Origin: Lingula anatina
Lineage: Eukaryota > Brachiopoda > Lingulata > Lingulida > Lingulidae
Direction: 5' to 3'
Assembly (NCBI RefSeq): GCF_001039355.2
Contig: NW_019773592.1
Coordinates: 638,330-702,329, forward strand
DNA length: 64,000 nt
A program made the translations under genes and the position numbers. Positions 14,739 to 28,690 of the stretch are shown one piece after another. The stretch's first letter is position 1. Each line of letters starts with the position of its first letter. The notes under the pieces were generated by a model. It had not been told where the DNA came from and searched no databases. It worked only from the letters and a program-made list of their open reading frames with translations.

Positions 14739-17269
14739 GAGAGGTAGCGGATAGACATACTGGTATATTTCAACGCTTGTAAAAGCCTGGGTATGTCATG
14801 ACATATCAACCACAAAAACTTCAGTGGTTTTATTTGTGCATCAGGCCAAGTATATAATATTTTTCAACAATTCTAGTATATATATTACTGTACGAGGTTG
14901 TCAGGGGTTATGAAATTATTGACATATCAACTGCTGTGATTGATTTCTGTTGCCATATTGTAATTATTGATGCTACAAGTAAATTATTGACAAATAAGGA
15001 TTTTGATTGGGGGGGCGGCGGGAGGGAGCACAGAGATGAAATAAAAAGTGACAGAGCAAAATGAGGCAAATATTAAAAGTTAATATTTTAACCATGGTTT
15101 GATGGTATGTAAGGTATAAGGATTAATTGAAAGAAAAGCTTGGTTTTGTCTCATTTTGCTCTTGGAGATTGAGGTTACCTCTGGAGCTGAGTGTCCCCCC
15201 CCCCCCTCCACCAACATTTCCTAATTACTATTATACTTGTACATGTGCAGTGTGTGCACTAATTATTATGTATAATGCACATCCTGTGTATTATTATAGA
15301 CCTATATACAGAGGAACATGCATTTTATTGATGAAAGGGAACTAAATAAAGACCTAACAAATTGTGACATCTCATGTATCCAGAAAACATTTTGGATACA
15401 GTGTTAACAAGAACATGTAGATTATAATTTAGGATGTTGGGCAGAAAAAGGAAAATATTACATTTCATTTTGTGAAAGAGTTGGCACTTGTATTAATTTG
15501 GATCTAAAAAACACTGCATTCATCTTTTTTTTTGTGAAATACTAAAAATACTCATAAATTTACCAGCAGAATGTATTTAAACTGTTGCTCAGACTGAAGT
15601 GTGAATAATTTAATTGTAGGTCTATGAGTAAGCATATCTAGCCCAAATTGGGTTAATATAATTTGATATGAGCTGGAATGCCTTATGTTAACTTACTGTG
15701 CATGGAAAGGAGGTGATTTATTCTGCAGTCACAGCCAGGAATCTCATTAAAAAAAACTACTTTATCATTAAAACAGGGTTGCCAGCAGTACAATACTAGT
15801 ACGAAAATGTATATTAAAATTTAGTAGATCTGTTGTTAAATGTGTCATTGGCAAACTGATAACTTGCACCAGAAAAGAAAGCTAATCAAGACTTAAAGAT
15901 GGGAAACAGTCAGTGCAAAAATAAATAAAAAATAAAATAAATATTTAAATTAAGCATACTGCCTCATCAAACCACCAATGAAGGTCTAAAAATCCACTGT
16001 TCCTTTGAAAAAACAGTGTTCAATCATTATTGAGAAACTCTACAGATTTACACCATTTTCACTGGTCCAGCTTCAATTTGACTGGTATTCATTCTGGGGA
16101 CAGTGCTAATGACACCAACTGATAGGAAGAAAAGAAGTTAATAATAATTATAATGAGTTTGTAGCCCTGTTTAATACGGCTGTTTGCACGATCTTTCCTG
16201 CATTGACGTGGGTTGCTTATTAATTACTTCAGCTATAAATCAACGTGCTGCAATTATTTAGCAAAGCAGTTAAAGGAATTTGCATTTTAGTCAGAATAAC
16301 ATGATCTGAAATGGTGTTTAAATGTCATGATGATGTCTGGTGGGACATTGCTCTAGCAAAAGTAGTGTATGATTCTTGTCTGGCTACAATGTACTATGTA
16401 CTAATTATTTTTTATTTGTTGCTTTATAAAACCTAAAGTATTGTCTGTGAAACTCAAAATTATATTATTTTAGCTTTGCCCATTCTCATTTAAAAAAGAT
16501 TCCATGTCATATGAAATATAAACAAATGAATAAATACAGGAAGTAAATGAATAAATGTATGCAGGATTTCTTATAAAAGACTGTTGTACAGCAAGAAAAA
16601 ACAAATAGGTAACAAAACTAAGAAAAAAAAACAATAGAGAGTAACCAGAAAAAAGTTTCTTTATTTTTTTTTAATAAATGGCCACATTAAGTTGCCCTCA
16701 ATGTCTGATATTCTGAAAGTCAGCATATATAAAAAATTCAGCAGTGTCGATTTCTAGTAATTAAATTCTGCAGTTCAGCAGAGCACAACCCTCCAGTAAA
16801 TGATGTATCATTTATAGTGTCCCTAACAGTATTGGATTTACAGGGCATTCTGGTTTGCCTTTATTGATTGACATAATAGACACCTTTTTACACCTACCTG
16901 GCAACCCCAATGTGCAAAGCTACAAACACAAATACAACTTTGTTTGTCTTAGCAGTCTCGCCTGGAGGTTTGGAGATTGATATTTTAGGATACCAATTAT
17001 AAAAGATACACTTTGTCTTCCATTAGAAGGCATATTAGTTAGCAGTGTGCATTATTGGTGACATTAGCTCCGTTAACTTCTCAGGGCTAACACCTTTAAA
17101 ATTGAATTGTGGCTTGTGAAATTTTGTCAGTTTGTTTAGTTTCTGGGCACCGTCTCTGCTTAGCGCCATCAGGTTCCGAGACCAAGACTGCTCCTTGTAC
17201 CATTAGTCTGATATATTTTTCGGCACAGTGCAGTAGGAATTTCAGGCCACATTCGTAACCAAAGTTGAA
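14143..17269. other. Non-coding stretch with poly(G) tracts and a gap
   Basis: I recognise no gene. Two long G runs (about 14586-14612 and 14703-14737) flank the gap at 14663-14687. The flanks GACATATCGGATATTTTTCAACG and GACATACTGGTATATTTCAACG are similar, so the G-tract unit is duplicated in tandem. The rest is AT-rich unique-looking DNA. Confidence 0.6.
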
Positions 17270-17455
17270 CCATGGACTAACTGATCCACGAATCAAATAT
17301 GGCAGACTCACTTGAAATATTATCATGTAATCCCTGCAGGGATTCCATTTTTTTTTCTATTTGGGGATTAAGCAGCAAGCTTTTAAGTTAGTCGGCCATA
17401 TTTGATCTGCGGACCGGTTAATTCGTGGATCAACTTGCCCTGAATGCACCCTAAG
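17270..17455. mobile_element. MITE, family C
   Basis: Well-preserved palindromic copy. Left arm ACTGATCCACGAATCAAATA mirrors right arm TATTTGATCTGCGGACCGGT. The centre is CCCTGCAGGGATTCC with a T-rich insertion, and the end is CCCTGAATGCACCCTAA. The region on either side is intergenic. Confidence 0.85.
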
Positions 17456-20453
17456 TTGACCTTCACATACTCAAATTGATAAATGAACCTCGTGTACTTG
17501 TTAATTAAATTGTCAAATAATATCTAGCTTTGATAAATTTTTCTATATCCCGAAATGGGTTAATTGGTGGGTGTGACAACATTATGCTGTAATGTATTGT
17601 AAATACCAACATGAACACCTGTCTGAATATGTGTGTTACATAGTAGAGGTGGATTATATAAGATGTATAGGTGGATTAATTGGATGTACAGGTGTAGGGG
17701 GAAAACTTTGAAGACTAGGTCCAGAGAATCTGTCTTACAAGAAATCTACCAGTTCTCCCAATTCTGTGCTTGTTTGAACTCAGTTTTCATGCATTTTAGT
17801 CTAAGTTTACATGTAATTTATTATTATGTATTGTATTTACACATCAGTCTTGCTAGTCCAAAGGACCTGTGATATCAAAAATTTTGCAAGTCCTCTGTAA
17901 TTTCTGGTGGTCAGTAACCTGTCAGACTGGCAGTTTCCCCAGGTGAAAAAGCATTATTTTTAGAACAATTACAAGCTATTTCACCTGTTGTTGGCAGAGA
18001 AAGATATGTAGCTTTGTGTGGGTATTTTCAAATTTTTGTTTCAGATAGTTGTACATTAAATTTTTTGAAAAATAAATATTATAAATGTGGTTTTAAAAAG
18101 TTAAATATACAAGAAAGGTCTTGGGTCTAGCTGGGTTGTATCTATTGGTTTGTTGTGTTGAATTGATGTGAAATAATTTCAGTGTTCTAAAGACGCTTTT
18201 TTTTTTGCAAAAATATCATAATGAAATTCACCCAGTAGTTACAAATCTTGGATAACATGGATATCATACTAGTACCCACATTTTACTTCCAAACAAAAGC
18301 TGTTTATATTTTATCTATGAATGTGAGCGCATCAGTGCCATAAATCATACCCTATCAAGATTTGTCCTCTGTAATTTCAGAATTTGGTGTACACTATATT
18401 GGTTCAAGCTTTAAGGCACTATTATTGAATGATAGATGGGTATCTTCTTTTTTTTTTTTTTCAAGCTCCCTTCAAGTAATGTTTTCATGAAAACTAAACA
18501 ACAGATTTACTGTGTAGAATGTGAAATGACAACTTAATGAAGACTTGGTTTAACAGCCTTGGTATGATAATGAAGGATAATAAGGTACAGGAAGGTTGTA
18601 CCCTGCCCCCCCCCCTCCCCCGTTCCTCACTGTCCTTCTACTGGACTTACTGTACAGTAATATAATTTTTGTCCAAAGTAGACCATTTTATAGTCTGAGC
18701 CTACACTTAAAGTAATATTCAAAATTTAAATCAATTTTTAAAGCTTTTTTGTGACGTATATTTTTATATTTTTTTCTAAAGAACTTTATTGTATTTTAGA
18801 CCTCAAGTTACAATAACCATCATTATTATTATTATCCATATTATCATTGTCATTAAATTATTATTATTATTATTATTATTATAATTATTGTAATATTCTT
18901 CTCATCCCTCTTTTGATTAACATCCACTCATTAAAGATGTCATGTATACATTGTTCTTTTGCAAGGATCACTGTTGCCATGGAGAATACTTGCGTAAATA
19001 TTTGTTGTCAAGACAACAAGTGTCCTTGCAATTGACAACAGCAGTGATTGGAACAGTGTTTTACTGTTAATAACCAAGTATAGTAAGATCATATATAATT
19101 AACACACCCTTTGTTGAAAATTTAATAACATGGTCACATAGGAAATTATATAACATCAAAGAGGCAACATCCTCTCACTTTCAATTGTTGTTTAAGATTG
19201 AAGATATAAATTAATAGTGACCTTGAGTTCAATGTACTGTACACAAGTGCAACCAACATAACTGTGCAAATCAAACTCCCATTGATTTAATGTCATAACT
19301 GCAGTTACTGATGTTGTTAAGACCATGCAAGAGCTACTGGTTGTGTTAAAAGGGGGGTCTACAAATCCAGCAATTTTCACAGTGTAGTTTAGTCTGTTTC
19401 TGTAAAGAAAAGTACATTTCTCACGCAGGTTTACAAGGGTTATGAACTACACTGCTAAGACAACTAAGAAAGGAGTATCATAACTGGAAAAATCTGAACT
19501 GTTTAATTTCTAAGGGTCAGCTTCAATAGTTGACCCTCAGAAAATAATATGTTTATGGAGGAACAATAAATAAGCAGTGTAGCGTAATATTTCTCTACAA
19601 TTCCTCTCAGCCATGGTGCTGTTTGTGTGTAATCAACATAGTAACTATTTGTAAGCTTGCTCTTCTGTACACAAAGGTTCTATTTACACACTTACAATTC
19701 ACATGAAAAGCATGCTTGAGTTTCACATAGGTGTCTAATTGTTGAGAAGAACCAGGGCTATGTTACTAGCAGGAGACAGTGTTTTTATCAGACCTCGTTT
19801 CCACTTTTTTTTAAAGAACAACAACAGGTATTAATAGTGATAAGGTGGGTTTAAGGCTGTGGAATTTGGGTGTGGTAGATAACTACATATATAAAGTCAT
19901 TTAAATGTCCTGTATTACTATTAGGGTGTCAACATGTGAAGCTTGTAGTTTTAAAGAATGGTATTTCTTTAATTCAGAGCTAGGACCCAGAATGTTTTGC
20001 CATTGTTGGATTATTTTGGTGTGTTAGCTACAGGGTGTGGTTGTCAAGTGGAAAACTCCATGAGGTACATCTCTCCTTTTTGTCGCTGTTGTGACCTCTG
20101 TCGTTGGATAGAAAAGAAAATAGGTCAGCAAGGTTATTTTTGCTTGACATTCACGCTCAGTTTACAAAACAGACATGTTTGTCAGGAGTCCCCGACAGGT
20201 AAGATGTGAATTTTCACAGCAGAATTTAAGATTTAAAGAGTGGCAGAAGTGGAAGAAAACGTAACATCTTGGATATACACACTAATTACATGTTGTATAT
20301 ATAGTGTACACACCTTTGAGATAAAAGGATAACTAAAGCCCATAGAAGCATAGAAGTACAATTTAGTTGGTTGAAAAAGGGTACTCCGTGCAATTCTGAA
20401 TTATAATGACGATCAAATTTATCCTTGTGTTGGTGCACGTCAATACTACACCG

Positions 20454-20519
20454 TGTTGAATAGTCATTACGGAGTAACAGGACTCCTGTTGAATAGTCAT
20501 TACGGAGTAGCAGGACGCG
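20454..20519. repeat. Two-copy 32-bp tandem repeat
   Basis: The unit GTTGAATAGTCATTACGGAG plus TARCAGGAC occurs twice back to back with one substitution, beginning near 20456 and 20488. Confidence 0.85.
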
Positions 20520-21189
20520 TGCACTTGATTAGAAACCAATTGTAGATATGGGCAGAGAATTATGATGTAAGAGATGGTGGATGATGCAACTCTTGTTCAT
20601 ATCATGTGCATTATCAATTAACATGGAGTTGATTAAAATGAGGTGCACATGCTAGGTTGAAGTTTGTGGGAGGAAGGGTGGAAGAATGTCCATTTGATAT
20701 GGTAAAAAACTGTTAAAGTGCACTTAAAGATAAGCAACGGTCAGTTTAAAACATCAGCCATAGCTTCACTATTTGTGAAAAAAGACCTCATTGAAGTGGA
20801 CTGGACTGCTGCTGAATTATCCAGGCTCAAAAACTACGTTCCCCGACTGCTTTTAAGATCCTGTTAAGAAACCAGTCCCTGATATATTATGTCCCATCTC
20901 ATCCTCTGATTAACATATAAATGTCCCTGCTTAAGCAACGGGTGACATCTATTGTACACGGCGGGTGACATCAATTGTAGCCAGTAGTACATGGGTTGGA
21001 CAAGTTTTGACAGGGACAATAAATCTTCTAGAAGGTGTTGTGGCTTCCATATAGTGGCTGGAGGAATTGAAAATATCACATACTTCCTTCAAGACAAATG
21101 TACTAGTTAGCATGTATTTGTATTTTTTTTTTTTTTTTTTTTTGCTTTATTCCTTTTTAATTATTTATTTAAAATTAAATGTCCACTTA

Positions 21190-21192
21190 ATT

Positions 21193-21243
<51 letters not shown>
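21190..21243. repeat. Microsatellite (ATTT)n
   Basis: About 13 uninterrupted ATTT units in intergenic DNA. Confidence 0.95.
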
Positions 21244-23004
21244 CAAAGTATGGAGGAATAATATTGTCAGTTAGAGAGAATATCATTCAAGAATGAAGTA
21301 TTGACAGCGAGATATTTGCCTGTTTGCCTATAAAGGTTGATGGCAGTGATAGAGCACCTCTTGGGATCAACTCTCATGCATAACACTGAGATATTTAAAA
21401 GGCAAAAGAGGTTTCAGGTTAATGGTGCACTAAATCCCAGTAGAACTCTGTATCAATCAATAAACAGGCCTTTGCGAAGGAAGGGGGGTCTTTTTCTGAA
21501 GATATAAACATTTTTACCTCTTTACGTGACCCAGGTTAGGAAATGTCGTAGAATCTAGTTCAAATTTTGACTCAGAGCAGATCTCAGAGCAGTGCTTGCA
21601 TCCCCCACCCCCAGGCCCCTAACTACCAGCCTGCATCATAAGATGTAACCTGCAGACAGGTCAAAATGAATCCTCTGGTGGGAGCTCTGCTGGGGGCATG
21701 TTGATTACATTATGTGATTTCAGCATTTGTATATATTTCATACTGAAATTAATCCAGTAGAAAATTTTTAGTAAAACAGTTTTGATTAATTTTTTTTTAG
21801 AACAATATTTTTATTTGATTTAAGTAATATTTTTATTTGATTGAAATGTTATTAATAAGAGAGATCCTAATTTTGGCTTTTAGGACTATATTAAGTCAAA
21901 ATTAGAAGTGATACTCAGTAATTCCATATTTTGATTTGAAACTGTCAACTTAAAGAAATTTAAATGTGTCTCCTCTGGAGTAAGTCCTGATATATATATA
22001 TATATATATATATATGTTAGTGTAATAAAAGCTTCAACCAGTGTTCAAGTACAGCCTACTGAGTCCTAGACTGGTGTCATCTTATGCCATTACTTTATGT
22101 CTCTTTTACTATTTTTTTCGAGGAAACTTAATCATTCATTCATTTGATAAAACAGAAAACAAAAACAACAACCACTTCTAGGGGATTAGAATAACTGTAT
22201 TCCTGGAAACCATAATCCAGCGTTAAGCCATATAAAAGTAGACTAGCCATAAACAGATCATCAAGAAAATGAAAAGAAATAAGTAGTGTGGGTGTATTTT
22301 AAATAGCAAGCATTTTAGGTAAAAAAGTAAACTGTTTCTATAGAGGACAAATGTGTGTTTTTGCAGTAAAGTGTCAAGTTATAACTGTTTATGAAAGGGC
22401 CCATATTAAAAAACTATTTTACAAAAAAAAAAGATTGTAGTTGCTGTAAGCATTGCGTATATGTGATCTACTTGTATGAAGGATATAATTCCTTCACTCC
22501 AGAATTTATCAGAATACATCCGGCTTTTAGCAGGCACGATAAAGTAATTGCCATCAACCAGGGATCAGTGTTTGTCTTCAGCCGCGTTCCAAGTCTTGTT
22601 TGGTGGACCTAACTCAAACTTATCTCAGCATGTGATTCTATTACTTCAGGTGTGCCATAGAATTCTAGTTGAATGTCACTTGACTTGTCTCAACCTGAAA
22701 ACAGTGTTGGTAGGTGGGCCAAAAGAAAGATTAGATCTGCTTCCTATGGTGAACTAATCTCAGATGGCCCACTGAGTCAGGTGAATGGAGAGTCCCCTTT
22801 CCCGAAAAGTGGTTGAGCTAGAATATTGGCCTATACTTTAAGACCAAAATCTTAGCCTAATCACACCTGAAATAAATTGGTAGTTGGTCAATTGAAATAA
22901 ACACTAAATACAATAAGACAGACATGGCTTAGGTTTGAATCTAGAGATATTTTCTGACAGTCTTCCCAATTATCTTTGTTGATCCATGGGGTACGTACGG
23001 ATGA

Positions 23005-23375
23005 AATTTAGTCCCAAAATATTACACATCCCTATACTCCCGTTACCGATAGATACATAAAGGAAAAACGGAAAAACGTCTTTTTAGATTTAAATACCGA
23101 TAGATCCGATTTTTTTCTGCTGTCCTATATATTTGCGTTCCTATAGATATGACGTCCTCATAAACCCACGTCCTTTAAATCCGCATACCTATAGATCCAC
23201 GTATTTTTAGATCCAAATACCGATAGATCCATTACAGGTACACTATTGCTCGAAATGGTTGGTATACTACTCAGTACATAAAATGCACTTCTTTAAAACG
23301 GCAGCAACTACAGACGTGTATGTATAGAGACGTATCTATCGGGGCGAATATTTTATTGGGACGTTTATCTATATG
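23005..23375. mobile_element. Probable MITE with internal CGATAGATCC repeats
   Basis: The left part holds TAGTCCCAAAATATTACACA and ACCGATAGATAC. The right part, inverted, holds CGTCCCAATAAAATATTCGC and CCGATAGATAC. Between them, a degenerate unit (AAATACCGATAGATCC, CATACCTATAGATCCACG) occurs about five times. It has no coding capacity. Exact ends are uncertain. Confidence 0.55.
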
Positions 23376-24950
23376 GCGGACCCCGATCCATGCTCCATTC
23401 TTGATCAGCTTTCAACAGAAAAAATTATATGCCCGTCAGACCGTCCTCCAGAAGAAGACCCAGAAGGAGGCCTCTGTCCGCCCTGTGGCTAATGTTTGAG
23501 ATATGTGCCCCTGTATATGCTTTATGTGGGTTTACTGCCATGGATTTGCCTTGAACTGAACTAGACCAAAGTTTTGGTATTTAAGTGACGCTGTTCCTAC
23601 CTGACTTTGGTGAGCTAACCTCAGTGAGACCACCCACTCAGACAGGCTGAACCAAGATAGCTCAACCTAAGTCCCCTAGAAACAGGACTTCACCCAGACT
23701 TGTGCTTACCCGTCTTCTGAATTTCCAATACTTCATCATAATATATATCAGTTGGCGTTAATAAAACCAGACAATAGATTACTGAGATCAATAACAATCT
23801 TCTCTTATGGGCCTTTCCATAATACCTTAACTCCCACCAGATATTGTATTCACTAGAAGTGGTGAATTCCCAGACCACTCACGTGCAGTATAATAAGTGT
23901 GTCTAGCCCAATCTCGGTAATGCTACATCATAATTTAACATGTCTGATAGAAGCTAGTCAAGTGCAGCAAACCCCATGGGTCCAGTTTCCATGAAGAAAA
24001 AAAGTCGAAAGTTGGTCATCATATTGATACTGAATTCTAGTCTGTTTTTACCTTACAAAGATCTAAATCAACAGCACTCCTTGTTAGATGATTTTGAGAG
24101 GTCCTGCTTTGTACAAATTTAAAAATTATAGCTAGTGTAAGTATTAAAGTTGACCACTGCAGATTTTTACTGAATTAAAGCGGACAGAGTTTCCAGGCTA
24201 AAGATTAGGAGCAATTATTTATAACTATTATATTATTTATTTATTTACAAAACATTTTAATTTTAATTTACTTAAAAGTACTAGGTAGTTATTAGGTAGT
24301 AAAAAGTCAAGCATAAATAATTGGAATTCACTGTACTTAACAAGTTTATATCTTTGTCTTTTCTCCAAAAGCCATTTCTGTCTGTCTGTATGCCTGTCTG
24401 TCTTCCTAGGAAATATGTACTAGTACTTCATCCCCAGTTGAAGATGTAATAGACTCTTTGCCAAAGATTGCATAATCACTGTTTTCAATTAGTCTGCTAT
24501 TTCTGTGCAGTTCTAGTAATGAAGAAATTACTTCACATATCATTAGGTAGAATATGCATGTAACAGATGTTAGCTTGCAGGAAAAATGTCAACAGCAAAA
24601 TAGGCGATAACGATGCAAATTGAATGACCTAAGTACTAGTAAACTTATACAACTACAGAGGAGACTTGGCAGAATTTCATACTTTCAGTGCAATACCTGT
24701 GAAAAAATCTGTAAGCCATTGAGGGAAAAAAGTCAAAACACCTGCTTTCAGTTGAGCCATCAGTTTTATCTGCTCTGTAGAGTGAATCTGCTGAGGTCCT
24801 GTAGAGAGACCATGGTGTGCACCCTGGTTTTATAGACCTCAGAAAACTCACCTGAGCTATCATTATATATATATATATCTGCTAGCTTTTGTATTATTAT
24901 GAATAGAATGGAAATATAGGGCAGTGTTCACAACCCGTTTATCCTCTGAC

Positions 24951-25180
24951 TAAGACCCCATTCCCATAGATTTTAGATCGATCTATCCCTGTGGGGAGTC
25001 TCACTAGATTACTGTCAGCTTAGCCAGCTTAAGCGTCTGTCCCGCCTACTAAAAGCTGTAAGGGGGTAATTAACTATGGTGCGCGCTCGGCTGACTGCAA
25101 TTTAACGTGAACCCCCAGGGAGTTAGGTCGATCTAAATCTAAAACACTAGATCGATCTAAATCTCTGGGAATGCACCCTA
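24951..25180. mobile_element. MITE, family A
   Basis: Near-identical to the copy at 1631-1860, from TAAGACCCCATTCCCATAGA to CTCTGGGAATGCACCCTA, with the same interior including CTAAAAGCTGTAAGGGGGTA. It is followed without spacer by a family C element, as the copy near base 1600 is preceded by one. Confidence 0.9.
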
Positions 25181-25335
25181 ACAGATCTACTTGAAAGATT
25201 GCTGCATTGCCCCCTATAGACACTGAACAGATTCCCTGCAGGGATTATGCAGCAAGCTTTCAGATGGGTCGGCCATATTTGATCTGCGGATCAGTTAGTC
25301 CTTGGATCTACTTAGGTTGTGAATGGGGCCTTATG
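25181..25335. mobile_element. MITE, family C
   Basis: Contains GATTCCCTGCAGGGATTATG, CAGCAAGCTTTCAGATGGGT and CGGCCATATTTGATCTGCGG, then GGATCTACTTAGGTTGTGAA. It abuts the family A element on its left and ends shortly before the AT microsatellite at 25409. Confidence 0.8.
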
Positions 25336-25403
25336 CACTGGCATGTACTGGTGAAAATGTATAGATTTGGTCCTAAGTATAAGCTAAGGCAGATAAAAAA
25401 ATA

Positions 25404-25408
<5 letters not shown>

Positions 25409-25487
<79 letters not shown>
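25409..25487. repeat. Microsatellite (AT)n, about 39 units
   Basis: Nearly pure AT run, itself able to form a hairpin or cruciform. It is placed between two family C elements and near the centre of the symmetric A-C / C-A cluster. Confidence 0.95.
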
Positions 25488-25488
<1 letters not shown>

Positions 25489-25574
25489 CAGCACTCCTTG
25501 TCAAAGGATATGGTTTCAGCTTTAAGTTTGGAAATTTGGTTTGTTTCAGTGCTTGAATATTTATTTGTTTCATA

Positions 25575-25683
25575 ATACCCACAGGGAATCCAATCAGTGT
25601 CTATTAGGGGATTAGATGGTAAGCTTATAGGTGGGTCACCATATTTAATCCGTGGACTAGTTAATCAGCTATTCTGAGTGTGG
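25575..25683. mobile_element. MITE, family C, partial
   Basis: CCCACAGGGAATCC, TCTATTAGGGGATTAGATGG, TAAGCTTATAGGTGGGTCAC, CATATTTAATCCGTGGACTA and TCTGAGTG match the copy at 4960-5105. The left arm is missing or diverged. Confidence 0.75.
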
Positions 25684-25719
25684 CTTATGTGTAGTAAAGA
25701 GGCATGCTGAGGGATGTCA

Positions 25720-25948
25720 TAGGGTGCTTTCCCAGAGATTTTGATCGATCTAAAGATAAGTTTTAGATCGACATAACTCCCTGGGGGTTCACGCTAAATT
25801 GCAGTCAGCCGAGCGGGCACCATAGTTAATTACCCCCTTACAGCTTTTAGTAGGCAGGACAGACGCTTAAACCCGCCAAGCTGACAGTAATCTAGTGAGA
25901 CTCCCCATAGGAATAGATCGATCTAAAAATCTATGGAAATGGGGTGAT
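25720..25948. mobile_element. MITE, family A, inverted copy
   Basis: Reverse-complement orientation to the copy at 24951-25180. It opens with AGGGTGCTTTCCCAGAGATT, passes through CAGCTTTTAGTAGGC and ends AAAATCTATGGAAATGGGGT. Confidence 0.9.
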
Positions 25949-26294
25949 AGATTTGCGTTGATCAAGCTGAGACTTCCCAGTGCTGATGGGTTGCAGTATG
26001 TGTAATAAATAATACTGCCACCATAAAATTATGTCATCAAGTTCATATGCCCATGGCTGTAAACTTGAAAAGAGCGATCAATATATTTGAGTACGTAATG
26101 AGTTAAAAAAAAAAAGCTTAATGATTTTGATTTTGTTACAATTACACTACTTTACAGGTGAGACAAAATTTGTATCCAAAAGTTTTTTTTTTTGGTGGGG
26201 GTTTACTTGCAAGTAGAATGTTCTGGAGAGAGAAAGAAAGGCAGAATACAGTGTGTGTGTGTGTGTATGTGTGTGTGTGTTTGACTGAGAGGGC

Positions 26295-26330
<36 letters not shown>

Positions 26331-28645
26331 TAGTAGTGGCAGCTGAAATATCGTCCCTCATATCAAATATCATATAATATATTGATCTCATTATGAAAAC
26401 TGAATGCTGTCTAGTTCACAACATCCCCGGCAGACAGCTGAGATTCAAACTAATCACTCTGGCATTTTTAAGTTCTCTTGTGACAGATATAATCACGCAA
26501 TAAATCTAGCAGAAAATGAAACTTCTGATACAAATGTCTATAGCCAAGCCCTCATTATATGCAGAGGTTATATCATTAATGAAAGGATTCAGCTGCATGA
26601 CTCAAAGTAAAGGTAAAACAGGAAGCATTTCTCTTATAATTTGATTTGTCTCTCCATATTGAAAATTTCCCCTTCAAATCAGATGTTATTTATTATATTT
26701 ACCCACACAAACTCCTTTGATTAATTTTCTAGTAAAGAACTTAAGTAACACTACATGTATCAGTGCTGAATTAATTAAATTTGTCTCCATCATGATTCAC
26801 TGTATTCCTGTACACTCTGTGAATGATGTGAAAAAAAAAGCAATATACAGTACGCAATTTTTGCTATTGAGAAAAAAAAAGATGAACAAAAAGATATACA
26901 GCTATGGCTGTCCTTTGGGAGAGTTCTGCCATGTATCATTTAAATGTTCACAAACTGGATCCATGATTGTGTCAGTTTTACAGTTGATTATATAATGAAC
27001 TAGAAGTCACAGTTATCTTGCCTCGAGCAAACCGGCACAAACTAGATGACTGTTATGCTCTGTGTACAAAATTGGATGTTGCGAGAGATAAGTGCTACAG
27101 TAGCGAGTATAAATGTTAAGGGAGATGCAGTAGTACGTGTAGTAGAAGTAGTGAAAAGCATCCAGGTAAAGAATTTCTATGTAAGGCAAGCATGCAAGAT
27201 GAGCCCCTCTGGCATTTCTGAAGAAAACGATACAAGTCTTTTGAAGATGTTACGAGTACAACCTCTAACCAGGCGCCCTGGGTTTCATGTTTTTACTGGA
27301 AACGGCAGAAGCATATTGATATGGTAGAGAGAAGCTTCCAGTGGCCATTGTAAATGCGGATGCCAGATAAGCAAATGTCTACTTATGGTAATTACTCGAT
27401 CTTTTCATTGGGGAAACATTGTTCATTTTACAAATATGTACTTTATTTTGAAGTCATAATTTCTTAAAATTAGAACACTCCTTTTGAGTGGTAGCAATAT
27501 AGTTAAAAAGCGGGCTACTCTAGTTCTGTTCTTTGCAGTAGAAGCACCAGAAATGCCATTTAGAAATATAATTTTTGTGATTCTAAAATCATGTGTCTGA
27601 AAGTTTGATAATTTTCCCCTTTAAAAATTACCATACTTGTCTGCTGTGGTGGGGATGGATTTTCCCATTGCATTAAATATCAAGTTAGAAAGATCATGTT
27701 TCTGAAAAAACAGTGTTTCAGGTATGTGGGCGTGAAATTCCCAGAGAGTTGGCAAACGGCTCTTGCTGAGCAGCTGGTCCACATGAAATTATGGTTAGAG
27801 TCCAGTTCTCTTCAGATTCAATTTAAAACCTGTCCCCAGCAACATATTGTCTGGCTTGATGCAGCAGGATTTGTTGTTTTAGGTATTTTAAGATATGTGC
27901 GATCTTGATCTGAGATGTGGAAAAGAATCTATTTTATCAAGTGTACTTGGAACTAACTGACCTCTCAATGGCCACCTAGAACAATATTGCAAAAGGTCCC
28001 CAATGTGACATCCTGTGTCATCAGAAACTTGATCATGTTACCTTGTGTCTGCCAGATCTGCTCCATGTACAGTATATATCAGACATGAGCTTTTTCCTCG
28101 GAAACACGGAATTCCGCTTTTTTAATTCAGTTCTGATGGTTCCTGAGATTCGTCAAGATCTGCAATAAAACGCTGAGTGATAAACGTTCAGAGGTTTTTC
28201 TTAAAACCTAGCCTCATGTCTGTTATTAATGTTAATCCATGCTTCTGGTGCTGGTGACTTATGATCCCTCTTTGTGGATTTAAGTTAACCTTTATGTGAA
28301 TACCTCTAATTGATTTAGAAGAAGGCTTAGACAGCGAAAGGATAACAGCAGCATGAATTCTCTTTAACGTAGGTGTGATTAGATTAAAAATCTTGCATGT
28401 GATATCAGCAGTGGGTATAGCATGTTATTTTGCATTTGGTTAAATGATGCAGATGAGATGTGTTCAGTGTAATTGCAGATTTGTTAACTGTAATGTAGAT
28501 ATTTTTGAAGGTACTACAGTATTTCAAGTGTAAGCTGCATGTTATGGAAACTTAGATCAGGTATATCTTTGTTTAAGTTCTTCTGTTTAGATATCTTAGG
28601 ACATAAAAAGTTTGCTCATAGTGATTATAGTTCTGTTCTGTATAA

Positions 28646-28690
<45 letters not shown>

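Larger units (their letters stand above)
17456..23004. other. Non-coding intergenic stretch
   Basis: No gene recognised on either strand. It holds microsatellites at 18856-18882 (TTA), 21190-21243 (ATTT) and about 21992-22015 (TA), poly(T) runs, and a two-copy tandem at 20454-20519. Longest open frames are under 80 codons and look like chance. Confidence 0.6.

Noticed and set aside
14403-14747. Open frames with polyproline or polyglycine
   Set aside because: They are translations of the homopolymer G tract and the gap.
27046-27327. 93-codon plus-strand open frame upstream of PAQR
   Set aside because: No domain, no splice context and composition like the surrounding non-coding DNA.
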